Program-made: the position numbers and the translations under genes
Notes under the pieces: model-generated
Told to the model about the DNA's origin: nothing
The model's database searches: none
What the model saw: only the letters and a program-made list of their open reading frames with translations
NCBI GenBank assembly: GCA_900547155.1
Contig: URFH01000047.1
Location: forward strand, 1 to 6,571
Direction: 5' to 3'
DNA: 6,571 bases
Source of the DNA: an uncultured bacterium
GTDB taxonomy: Bacteria; Cyanobacteriota; Vampirovibrionia; Gastranaerophilales; Gastranaerophilaceae
In this document: piece after piece, positions 1 to 5,152 of the stretch
How the letters are laid out: every line of letters starts with the position of its first letter
Numbering within the stretch: position 1 is the stretch's first letter

Positions 1-18
1 ACCTGCTCAAAACAAGAA

Positions 19-47
19 ACGGGGCTGCGCCCCTAAGCAAACACGCC
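19..47. repeat. 29-bp direct repeat, copy 1
   Basis: This copy matches the one at 105-133 at 28 of 29 positions (A versus C at the seventh base from the right end). Its core, GGGGC-TGC-GCCCC at 21-33, is a perfect 5-bp GC hairpin with a 3-base loop. Read on the minus strand the hairpin is followed by a T-rich run (GTTTCTTGTTTT), so this copy could end transcription leftward out of the window. Two copies 86 bp apart in a non-coding stretch suggest a dispersed intergenic repeat of the REP or small palindromic type. The family is not recognised. Confidence 0.75.
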
Positions 48-104
48 CAATGTGAGAAAACTGCATGAATCTCCCGCCCCATGATAAACCGCACCCACCG
101 TGTG

Positions 105-133
105 ACGGGGCTGCGCCCCTAAGCAACCACGCC
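105..133. repeat. 29-bp direct repeat, copy 2
   Basis: Second copy of the repeat at 19-47, with the same GGGGC-TGC-GCCCC hairpin (107-119) followed by CTAAGCAACCACGCC. Unlike copy 1 it has no T-rich tract on either side, so it is not a convincing terminator. Both copies lie in the same orientation upstream of the solute-binding protein promoter. Confidence 0.75.
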
Positions 134-187
134 GGACATGAAAAAACAAATTTATATACGACACGGACTCCTTGCCCAATATAAAAA

Positions 188-216
188 TTGCCAAGATTTG
201 TGCCATTGTTTATAAT
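188..216 (+). promoter_or_regulatory. Promoter of the solute-binding protein gene
   Basis: A -35 element TTGCCA (188-193) and a perfect -10 TATAAT (211-216) are separated by 17 bp, the optimal spacing for housekeeping sigma factor. Transcription would start near 222-224, which is on the ATG at 223. No Shine-Dalgarno sequence precedes that ATG, so the transcript is predicted to be leaderless or nearly so. Confidence 0.65.
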
Positions 217-222
217 CAATAT

Positions 223-1455
223 ATGAATATATTGAAAAAAACCGTTTTAGCTCTCGCGATAGTGTTTTTTGTGTTGACGTTTTTGTCTTTAAAACCTAAA
301 ACACAGGAAAATGAGGTGGTCTTTTGGACTTTGCAGCTCGGTACTTTTGATAACTATATGAACCCTTTGATTCAGGAGTTTGAGCGCGAAAATCCGGGGA
401 TAAAAATAAAATGGATTGATGTTCCCTATTCTGAGGGCGAAAAACGTACTCTTGCGTCAATTCTTAGTAATACCCCGCCGGATCTGGTGAATTTGACACC
501 CGAGTTTTCCAGTGTTCTGGCGCAAAAACAGGCTCTTTACTATATAGATTGCGAGAAACTTTCGGCTTATAATACGCAGATTGTTAAAAACTTCATGCAG
601 GATGGAAAATGTTATGCAGTCCCGTTTTACGCCACTTCTGCGCTGAATTTTTATAATAAAGACCTGTTTGCAAAGTCAAAAATCAAAAAACTTCCGCAAA
701 CTTACACCGACCTTTTTGAAATTTCCGCACAAATCAAGCAAAATACCGGTGTTTTCTCGACAATGCCCACTTTGACAGAAAATGACACCCTGTTGAAAAT
801 TTTGAACAAATATGGCGTAAATTCTCCGCAAACCCTGACAAATGAGGCTTCAATGATGATTTTTGACGGGTATAAGGGGCTTTATCAAAAGGATTTAATC
901 CCGAAAGAATCAATAACCCAAACCCACCGTGAAGCACTGGAAAAATTCATGTCCGGTCAGCTCGTTTTTATCCAGTCGGGCGCAAATTTTTTGAATATGG
1001 TTAAAGATAACGCTCCGGGCGTTTTTAAGGTTACTGATGTGACAAACCAGCTCACCGGCGAAAGCGGAAAATACGATGTTTCAATTATGAACCTGATTAT
1101 CCCCCAAAGGGCTAAAAATAAAGAAGCTGCGCTTAAATTTGCGCTGTTTTTAACCAATAAAAAGAATCAGGTGGAGCTTGCTAAGCTTACAACCATTCTG
1201 CCGGTTAATAATTATGCGCTTAATGACGAATATTTTACAAAATATGACGAAAAAGACGTAATTTCAAAAGCCCGCTGCCTGAGTGCAAAACAGCTCGAAA
1301 ACCTCGAAAACCCTGTCCGTGCAAGCAGGAACCAGAAAGAGATTATTACACTGTTGAACACTTCTGTGCAGGAAATTATGCTGGATAAAGCGCAAACGCG
1401 CACGGTTCTTGAAAAAACGTCAAAATTATGGAAAGATTTGTTAAATAATGAATAA
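223..1455 (+). CDS. ABC transporter family-1 (sugar-type) solute-binding protein
   Basis: Predicted 410-residue extracytoplasmic solute-binding protein of the MalE/UgpB type (SBP_bac_1), which delivers a sugar or related solute to an ABC permease. Residues 5-23 form one hydrophobic helix after two lysines. There is no lipobox cysteine and no clear AxA cleavage site, so it may be an uncleaved anchor. Family hallmarks follow: EVVFWTLQ at the mature N terminus, EFERENPGIKIKWIDVPY, then TPPDLVNLTPEF (about 84-95) and AVPFYATSALNFYNKDLF (about 132-149). Cysteines near 110 and 130 might pair. The start was set at ATG 223 rather than TTG 172, because TTG 172 lies upstream of the promoter and would put extra residues before the signal. 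No permease or ATPase gene lies in the window, so the partner transporter is elsewhere or upstream and the substrate cannot be read from here. Confidence 0.85.
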   Translation: MNILKKTVLALAIVFFVLTFLSLKPKTQENEVVFWTLQLGTFDNYMNPLIQEFERENPGIKIKWIDVPYSEGEKRTLASILSNTPPDLVNLTPEFSSVLAQKQALYYIDCEKLSAYNTQIVKNFMQDGKCYAVPFYATSALNFYNKDLFAKSKIKKLPQTYTDLFEISAQIKQNTGVFSTMPTLTENDTLLKILNKYGVNSPQTLTNEASMMIFDGYKGLYQKDLIPKESITQTHREALEKFMSGQLVFIQSGANFLNMVKDNAPGVFKVTDVTNQLTGESGKYDVSIMNLIIPQRAKNKEAALKFALFLTNKKNQVELAKLTTILPVNNYALNDEYFTKYDEKDVISKARCLSAKQLENLENPVRASRNQKEIITLLNTSVQEIMLDKAQTRTVLEKTSKLWKDLLNNE

Positions 1456-2092
1456 ACTTAAATCCGCAAAAACAGCTGCCGGCAACGAAATTGAGCTGCT
1501 TGAGCTAAAAAACGCAAAATACGATAAAACAGTGTTGATAATCGGCGTTTTTCACGGCGATGAGCCGGATGGGGAGTTTCTTATCCGCAAATATCTGGAA
1601 AATGCAAAAAATTACGACGGCAAAAACCGCCTGCTGGTTGTTCCATGCCTGAATCCTGACGGAAAAGCGCTAAATCGCAGAACAAACGGGAACGGTGTTG
1701 ATTTAAACCGGAATTTCCCTACAAAAAACTGGGAACTTTCCGCTGCGGACGAATATTTCGGGGGAAAGTGCGCCGGTTCGGAGATTGAAACTGACTTTAT
1801 TTGCCGCATAATCGATGAATTTGCGCCTGATGCGGTTTTGACGCTCCATGAGCCCTATAAAATCGTGAATTTCGACGGCCCTGCCGCTGAAATTGCGTCA
1901 AAAATTGCGCAAATAACCGGTTATCCCGTGCAAAAAGACATCGGCTACCCGACACCCGGAAGTTTTGGCACATATTGTGGGGTTGAGCGCAATATCCCTG
2001 TAATTACGCTCGAACTCCCTGAAAAAGAAGATAAATCAGTGCTTTGGAACGCCAATAAAGGCATTTTTAGCTATTTTGCCGATTTGTTCTGA
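1448..2092 (+). CDS. M14-family zinc carboxypeptidase, MpaA-like murein peptide amidase
   Basis: A 214-residue protein with the full M14 catalytic set. HGDE gives zinc ligands H36 and E39, VDLNRNFP gives substrate-binding N87 and R88, LTLHEP gives the third zinc ligand H134, and ITLELPE gives the catalytic glutamate E189. LNPDG (69-73) is also typical. The nearest characterised type is MpaA (about 240 residues in E. coli), which cleaves the gamma-D-Glu to diaminopimelate bond of murein tripeptide in the cytoplasm during wall recycling. No signal peptide is seen, which agrees with a cytoplasmic role. The start codon overlaps the end of the solute-binding protein gene by 8 bp (ATGAATAA), so translation is probably coupled; a weak GGAAAG lies 12 bases upstream. 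Another M14 specificity cannot be excluded. Confidence 0.85.
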   Translation: MNKLKSAKTAAGNEIELLELKNAKYDKTVLIIGVFHGDEPDGEFLIRKYLENAKNYDGKNRLLVVPCLNPDGKALNRRTNGNGVDLNRNFPTKNWELSAADEYFGGKCAGSEIETDFICRIIDEFAPDAVLTLHEPYKIVNFDGPAAEIASKIAQITGYPVQKDIGYPTPGSFGTYCGVERNIPVITLELPEKEDKSVLWNANKGIFSYFADLF

Positions 2093-3648
2093 TTTTTCTT
2101 TTTTATTGTATCCATATGGACTGAATTATCCATTGTCAAAACGATGATTCCTGCCGGCGGGAGGTCAACCTGAATTTCGTTTTTCTTGATTTTCGGCGAG
2201 GAGGGCACTCTGACCGGCACAACCATCATATCAGGCCCTATTCCTTTCATTGAAACTGTTCCGGCGGTATTAAACGTAAGATTTTTATTCAAAATTACGA
2301 TAATCGTGGAACGGTTTAAGGTCAATGAGTACGCAATTATGGACGGATTTGAGGTTTTTAAAAAGCAGAGCGCTCCGTCGTTAAGGAATCTGTTGGCTGC
2401 AAGCTTGAAATTGTTTGCCATAACAAATTCGTCCTTGAGCAGCTCATTTTGGCCGCCCGGCTTTCTTGAAAAGTTGAAAATATCTGTTTTGCCCTTGTGG
2501 ACGTAGTAATAATCGTCATCTGTGTAGGTTTTTTGCGCTTTTTGGTTTGCGTATTTATACATGAAGTTGTCGCCGGTCTGGAAACCATCGACAAAGTACG
2601 AATTTACAGGCAAAGTCGACTGGAGCCATAAAAGCTGGGTTGCGTATGCGTCGCGCCCTGTAACAATCGGGCTTAATTCGTCATGCGTGGCAAAACTGCC
2701 GATTACGGCTTTTGGCTCCGAATATTTATTTTTTAAGCTTTTTATAAGTTGAATATGTTCTTCAAGCGGCTGCGCGGTTTTCCAGTCTTTGTAATTCATA
2801 AAACTGCCGTAAAATCCGTCAAAACCTGCCTCAAGAAGCTTGTCATAGGACGTGAACGGAGCGCCTTTTGCCACTGCGTCATGCCAGCTGTCCGATGCTT
2901 CTGCAAGAAACAGGAACTGGGGGTCTTTTGCTTTTGCGTATTTAATGAGCTGTGACCAGAATTCGGCAGGTTTGGACGAGGCAACATCTGCCCTGATTCC
3001 GTCAACATTAAGTTTCATAACCATGTCAACATAATCCCTGAAAAGCCCGTAAACTTCGGAATTGAGGCTGCCATCGGGGTTTTGAACCTTGAAAAGCCTT
3101 ACATCTGTCCAATCTGCCGGCACAACCGGGTTTCCGTCTTTGTCCTGCAAAAACCAGTTCGGGTGAGCAAGATACATATCATAAGAACCGCAGCTCGGAA
3201 GGTCGACAATTACGCGAATATTGCGTTTGTGGCATTCATTTACGAACTGTTTTGCCTCCTGCATTACAGTGAGGTTGTTGTTCGGGTCGTCGAGCTGGGG
3301 ATTCAGCTCTGTAAAGCTTGAAATCGCATAAAGCGAGCCGGCTGTGCCGATTGCTTTGATTTTTCCGACCGGAGTTATTGGCAAAAGATGGATTGTGTTT
3401 ATTCCTGAATCTTTAAGCTCATCAAGGCGTGATATTGCATTGACAAAATTGCCTGAAACCTCGCCTTTGTCGGCTTCAATGATGTCATTGCCGTTTTTGT
3501 CCTGCGCGTTAAAGGTTCTGATGTTCACTTCGAGAATTATTGCTTTATTTGTGACAAAAACATCTTTCAAATCGTTCATCCATGCCGCTGCAAAAACCGG
3601 AGATGAAGCGAGGATTGCAGCAAATACAGTTAATATTATTTTTTTCAT
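2071..3648 (-). CDS. Secreted GH13-type alpha-amylase family protein
   Basis: A 525-residue protein with a Sec signal peptide (MKKIILTVFAAILASSPVFA, cleavage about residue 20-22), so it acts outside the cytoplasm. A (beta/alpha)8 GH13 barrel follows: GINTIHLLPITPVG (82-95), region I around D149, region II GIRADV with R219 and nucleophile D221, region III FLAEA with acid/base E250, and region IV FATHDE with H322 and D323. The catalytic triad D221/E250/D323 is therefore present and an alpha-glucan hydrolase or transferase activity is likely. Region I reads VIVDLPSCGS, lacking the usual Asn-His pair after the Asp, so the subfamily is unusual and the substrate unknown. Residues about 420-505 look like the C-terminal beta-sandwich, ending in a lysine-rich tail. 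ATG 3648 has GGAG five bases upstream; an upstream in-frame ATG at 3714 lies inside the promoter and is rejected. The 3' end overlaps the M14 gene by 22 bp. Confidence 0.85.
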   Translation of the reverse strand: MKKIILTVFAAILASSPVFAAAWMNDLKDVFVTNKAIILEVNIRTFNAQDKNGNDIIEADKGEVSGNFVNAISRLDELKDSGINTIHLLPITPVGKIKAIGTAGSLYAISSFTELNPQLDDPNNNLTVMQEAKQFVNECHKRNIRVIVDLPSCGSYDMYLAHPNWFLQDKDGNPVVPADWTDVRLFKVQNPDGSLNSEVYGLFRDYVDMVMKLNVDGIRADVASSKPAEFWSQLIKYAKAKDPQFLFLAEASDSWHDAVAKGAPFTSYDKLLEAGFDGFYGSFMNYKDWKTAQPLEEHIQLIKSLKNKYSEPKAVIGSFATHDELSPIVTGRDAYATQLLWLQSTLPVNSYFVDGFQTGDNFMYKYANQKAQKTYTDDDYYYVHKGKTDIFNFSRKPGGQNELLKDEFVMANNFKLAANRFLNDGALCFLKTSNPSIIAYSLTLNRSTIIVILNKNLTFNTAGTVSMKGIGPDMMVVPVRVPSSPKIKKNEIQVDLPPAGIIVLTMDNSVHMDTIKKKNQNKSAK

Positions 3649-3684
3649 AATAACTCCGATACTCAAGTCTTCTAACCTGACAAT

Positions 3685-3714
3685 ATTATACACAAACTTA
3701 CTTAATCGTTGCAA
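3685..3714 (-). promoter_or_regulatory. Promoter of the alpha-amylase family gene
   Basis: On the minus strand, TTGCAA (3714-3709) and a perfect TATAAT (3690-3685) are 18 bp apart. Transcription would start near 3678, giving a leader of about 30 bases that carries the GGAG ribosome-binding site (3657-3654). The -35 hexamer is a palindrome and coincides exactly with the -35 of the divergent hpf promoter. Confidence 0.65.
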
Positions 3715-3737
3715 CTAACCAATAATTGCGCTATACT
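3709..3737 (+). promoter_or_regulatory. Promoter of hpf
   Basis: TTGCAA (3709-3714) and TATACT (3732-3737) are 17 bp apart, each with one or two differences from consensus. A start near 3744 would give a leader of about 26 bases with a strong GGAGG (3759-3763) six bases before the ATG. The -35 hexamer is the same six base pairs used by the divergent amylase-family promoter. Confidence 0.65.
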
Positions 3738-3769
3738 GGGTAAGTATCAAATTTAATTGGAGGCTATAC

Positions 3770-4147
3770 ATGCGCATTTACGTAAACGGTAGAAACATTG
3801 AAATTACAGACGCAATCAAAGCTTATGCAAAGGAAAAAATCGGTAAAGTCGTAAACCACTACGACCAGATACAGGCAATTGATATAGTTTTATCCGTAAT
3901 CAAAAACCCCAGCGTAGCTCAAAGCCACACTGCCGAAGTTACCTGCAAATTTGTCACCGGCGCGGTTCATGTTACAGAATCTGCTGAATCAATGTACGCA
4001 AGCATTGACCTGGTCGCTGACAAACTCGACAGACAGGTTAAAAAATTCAAAGATAAAAGCTTAAAACCTGCAAAATCAGGTTCTATCAGAACTGATGCGC
4101 TCGTTGAAGAATCCTCTGAAGACGAGGAAGTTTCTTCTGAAGCATAA
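3770..4147 (+). CDS. hpf: Ribosome hibernation promoting factor, short form (S30AE family)
   Basis: A 125-residue S30AE/RaiA family protein. The N terminus MRIYVNGRNIEITDAIKAYA and the beta-alpha-beta-beta-beta-alpha pattern up to about residue 97 (ending DKLDRQVKKFKDK) are typical. Family members bind the decoding region of the 30S subunit and silence ribosomes under stress or in stationary phase. Residues 98-125 form a low-complexity tail ending in an acidic run (EESSEDEEVSSEA). The C-terminal dimerisation domain of long-form HPF (about 190 residues, including cyanobacterial LrtA) is absent, and a terminator follows at once, so this is a genuine short form or a natural truncation. The start is supported by GGAGG at a six-base spacing. 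It is monocistronic, upstream of rplU and rpmA, both also ribosomal. Confidence 0.9.
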   Translation: MRIYVNGRNIEITDAIKAYAKEKIGKVVNHYDQIQAIDIVLSVIKNPSVAQSHTAEVTCKFVTGAVHVTESAESMYASIDLVADKLDRQVKKFKDKSLKPAKSGSIRTDALVEESSEDEEVSSEA

Positions 4148-4165
4148 TTGAATAAATTTCTATCG

Positions 4166-4201
4166 AAAAAAAAGACCTCTCTTTTAGCAGGGGTCTTTTT
4201 T
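4166..4201 (+). terminator. Intrinsic terminator of hpf
   Basis: The stem AAAAAAGACC(T)/(G)GGTCTTTTTT pairs 4168-4178 with 4191-4201 around a loop of about 12 bases, ending in a run of six T. It begins 18 bp after the hpf stop codon and isolates hpf from rplU. Confidence 0.9.
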
Positions 4202-4249
4202 GCTGTTTGCGAAGCGAAGATTAAAAAGATTGTTTAAAACTCTTAACAA

Positions 4250-4275
4250 ACCCCTCCCCCCTGCCCCCTCCTGCC
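4250..4275. other. C-rich tract directly upstream of the rplU promoter
   Basis: An almost pure C/T run, with C blocks of 4, 6, 5 and 2 bases, sits against the -35 element. The complementary strand has matching G runs (GGGGG, GGGGGG, GGGG plus GG pairs), so it could form a G-quadruplex. Part of it (TGCCCCC, 4262-4268) can also pair with GGGGGTA (4283-4289), enclosing the -35 hexamer in the loop. It stands out from the AT-rich surroundings. No function is established. Confidence 0.5.
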
Positions 4276-4304
4276 TTGACATGGGGGTATGTGCCTGTTA
4301 GTAT
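4276..4304 (+). promoter_or_regulatory. Promoter of rplU
   Basis: A perfect -35 TTGACA (4276-4281), a 17-bp spacer and a -10 TAGTAT (4299-4304) preceded immediately by TGT, an extended -10 motif. Transcription would start near 4311, leaving an untranslated leader of about 73 bases before rplU. Confidence 0.7.
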
Positions 4305-4310
4305 TTAAAA

Positions 4311-4383
4311 ACAGATGTAGATAGGCAGACCGCCTTAAATGCCCTCAAAAAGGCTGCGGTCCCTCAAGTGAAAGGAAACAAAA
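4311..4383 (+). ncRNA. Structured 5' leader of rplU, candidate r-protein autoregulatory element
   Basis: The leader can fold into a stem GACCGC/GCGGTC (4328-4333 with 4356-4361). Inside it, across an asymmetric internal loop, is a second stem GCC/GGC (4341-4343 with 4352-4354) closed by CTCAAAAA. The sequence CCCTCAA occurs both in that inner part (4342-4348) and after the main stem (4361-4367). The ribosome-binding site AAAGGA (4371-4376) lies just downstream. L21 leaders that control rplU are known in Firmicutes (Rfam L21 leader). I infer a similar role from position and structure, not from a covariance match. Confidence 0.45.
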
Positions 4384-4746
4384 ATGTACGCAATAGTTGA
4401 AACAGGCGGAAAACAGTACAAGCTTGAAGAAGGAAGATACGTGGATATTGAACTTCTCGACGCTAAAGCTGATGAAAAAGTTACTTTTGACAAAGTTGTA
4501 ATGCTCGTCAACGGTAAAAAATCAAAAGTAGGCCAGCCCTACGTTGAAAAAGCTACTGTTGAAGGCGTTGTTCTTAAAAATGACAAATCTAAAAAAGTTA
4601 TTGTTTACAAACAAAGAGCAAAAAAAGGCTACAGAAAAAAACAGGGCCATAGACAAGAATTCACACGTGTTATGATTAATAAAATCAAAACTTCGGCTTC
4701 TAAAGCTAAAGCTGCTTCTGCTGAAGTTGAAACACCTGCTGAATAA
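4384..4746 (+). CDS. rplU: Large ribosomal subunit protein bL21
   Basis: A 120-residue L21, a 23S rRNA-binding protein of the 50S subunit. It starts [17 protein letters not shown] as expected and carries the family signature at 74-94: [15 protein letters not shown] followed by EFT. The usual bacterial length is about 103 residues; here a 17- to 20-residue Ala/Lys/Glu tail ([19 protein letters not shown]) extends the C terminus. AAAGGA seven bases upstream supports the start. It is followed by rpmA after 89 bp, the near-universal L21-L27 gene order. The usual prp gene between them (in Firmicutes) and obg after them are both absent here. The end of the gene seems also to carry a promoter for rpmA. 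Confidence 0.97.
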   Translation: MYAIVETGGKQYKLEEGRYVDIELLDAKADEKVTFDKVVMLVNGKKSKVGQPYVEKATVEGVVLKNDKSKKVIVYKQRAKKGYRKKQGHRQEFTRVMINKIKTSASKAKAASAEVETPAE

Positions 4747-4755
4747 GGCTATAAT
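4727..4755 (+). promoter_or_regulatory. Internal promoter for rpmA within the end of rplU
   Basis: TTGAAA (4727-4732) and a perfect TATAAT (4750-4755) are separated by exactly 17 bp. The -35 lies in the last codons of rplU and the -10 just past its stop. A start near 4762 would give rpmA its own leader of about 74 bases, beginning with the hairpin at 4766-4784. Confidence 0.5.
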
Positions 4756-4765
4756 TTGATTGGAT

Positions 4766-4784
4766 TTCTGAATTTGCTTCAGAA
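4766..4784 (+). other. Hairpin in the rplU-rpmA intergenic region
   Basis: A perfect 7-bp inverted repeat TTCTGAA/TTCAGAA (4766-4772 with 4778-4784) surrounds the loop TTTGC. It lacks a following T run, so it is not an intrinsic terminator. It could be a processing or stabilising element near the 5' end of the transcript from the internal promoter. Confidence 0.5.
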
Positions 4785-4835
4785 GTTCAGGCAAAACCGG
4801 TCAAAATAAGAAAATAATTAAAAGGAGATAATAAA

Positions 4836-5090
4836 ATGGCACATAAGAAGGGCGTAGGCTCATCCAAAAACGGACGCGACAGCGAAAGTAAACGATTAGG
4901 CGTCAAAAGATTCGGCGGCGAAACCATCACAGCCGGAACTATCATCGTTCGCCAGCGCGGAACTAAAATCCACCCCGGCAATAACGTAGGTATCGGCAAA
5001 GATGATACTTTGTTCGCTCTTATTGACGGAAAAGTTACTTTCGAGCCTCACAGAAGAACAAAAAAACAGGTAAGCGTTTACGCTGTTTAA
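4836..5090 (+). CDS. rpmA: Large ribosomal subunit protein bL27
   Basis: An 84-residue L27, the 50S protein whose N terminus reaches the peptidyl-transferase centre. [20 protein letters not shown] at the start and [16 protein letters not shown] (46-61) are diagnostic, and the length is normal. The protein begins directly with MAHKKG and lacks the cleavable N-terminal extension of Firmicutes and related groups, in line with the absence of the Prp protease gene between rplU and rpmA. A strong AAAGGAGA lies seven bases before the ATG. A terminator follows 29 bp after the stop. Sequence similarity to cyanobacterial L27 is strong. Confidence 0.98.
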   Translation: MAHKKGVGSSKNGRDSESKRLGVKRFGGETITAGTIIVRQRGTKIHPGNNVGIGKDDTLFALIDGKVTFEPHRRTKKQVSVYAV

Positions 5091-5119
5091 GTTTTTTGAA
5101 ACAACCAACATTTATTATC

Positions 5120-5147
5120 AAAAAGCCCTCGATTTTGAGGGCTTTTT
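5120..5147. terminator. Bidirectional intrinsic terminator between rpmA and the convergent operon
   Basis: A perfect 11-bp stem AAAAAGCCCTC/GAGGGCTTTTT encloses the loop GATTTT. The A and T runs make it a hairpin plus U tract on both strands. It ends rplU-rpmA on the plus strand and lies 6 bp beyond the stop codon of the minus-strand gene, so it very likely serves both. Confidence 0.92.
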
Positions 5148-5152
5148 GCTGG

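Noticed and set aside
19..133. CRISPR array
   Set aside because: There are only two repeat copies, the spacing is 57 bp and no cas genes are present; the hairpin core fits a dispersed intergenic repeat better.
7..219. 70-residue minus-strand open frame over the upstream region
   Set aside because: It translates the two direct repeat copies and the solute-binding protein promoter, has no ribosome-binding site and shows no protein-like composition.
172..222. Upstream TTG start for the solute-binding protein
   Set aside because: It lies upstream of the predicted transcription start, has no ribosome-binding site, and would place 17 extra residues before a normal signal sequence.
3649..3714. Upstream ATG start for the amylase-family protein
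   Set aside because: The codon falls inside the -35 element, upstream of the predicted transcript; ATG 3648 has a GGAG and begins a textbook signal peptide.
3344..3718. 124-residue plus-strand open frame antisense to the amylase-family gene
   Set aside because: It lies within a well-supported GH13 gene and runs across its promoter; it is a frame shadow, with no ribosome-binding site or known motif.
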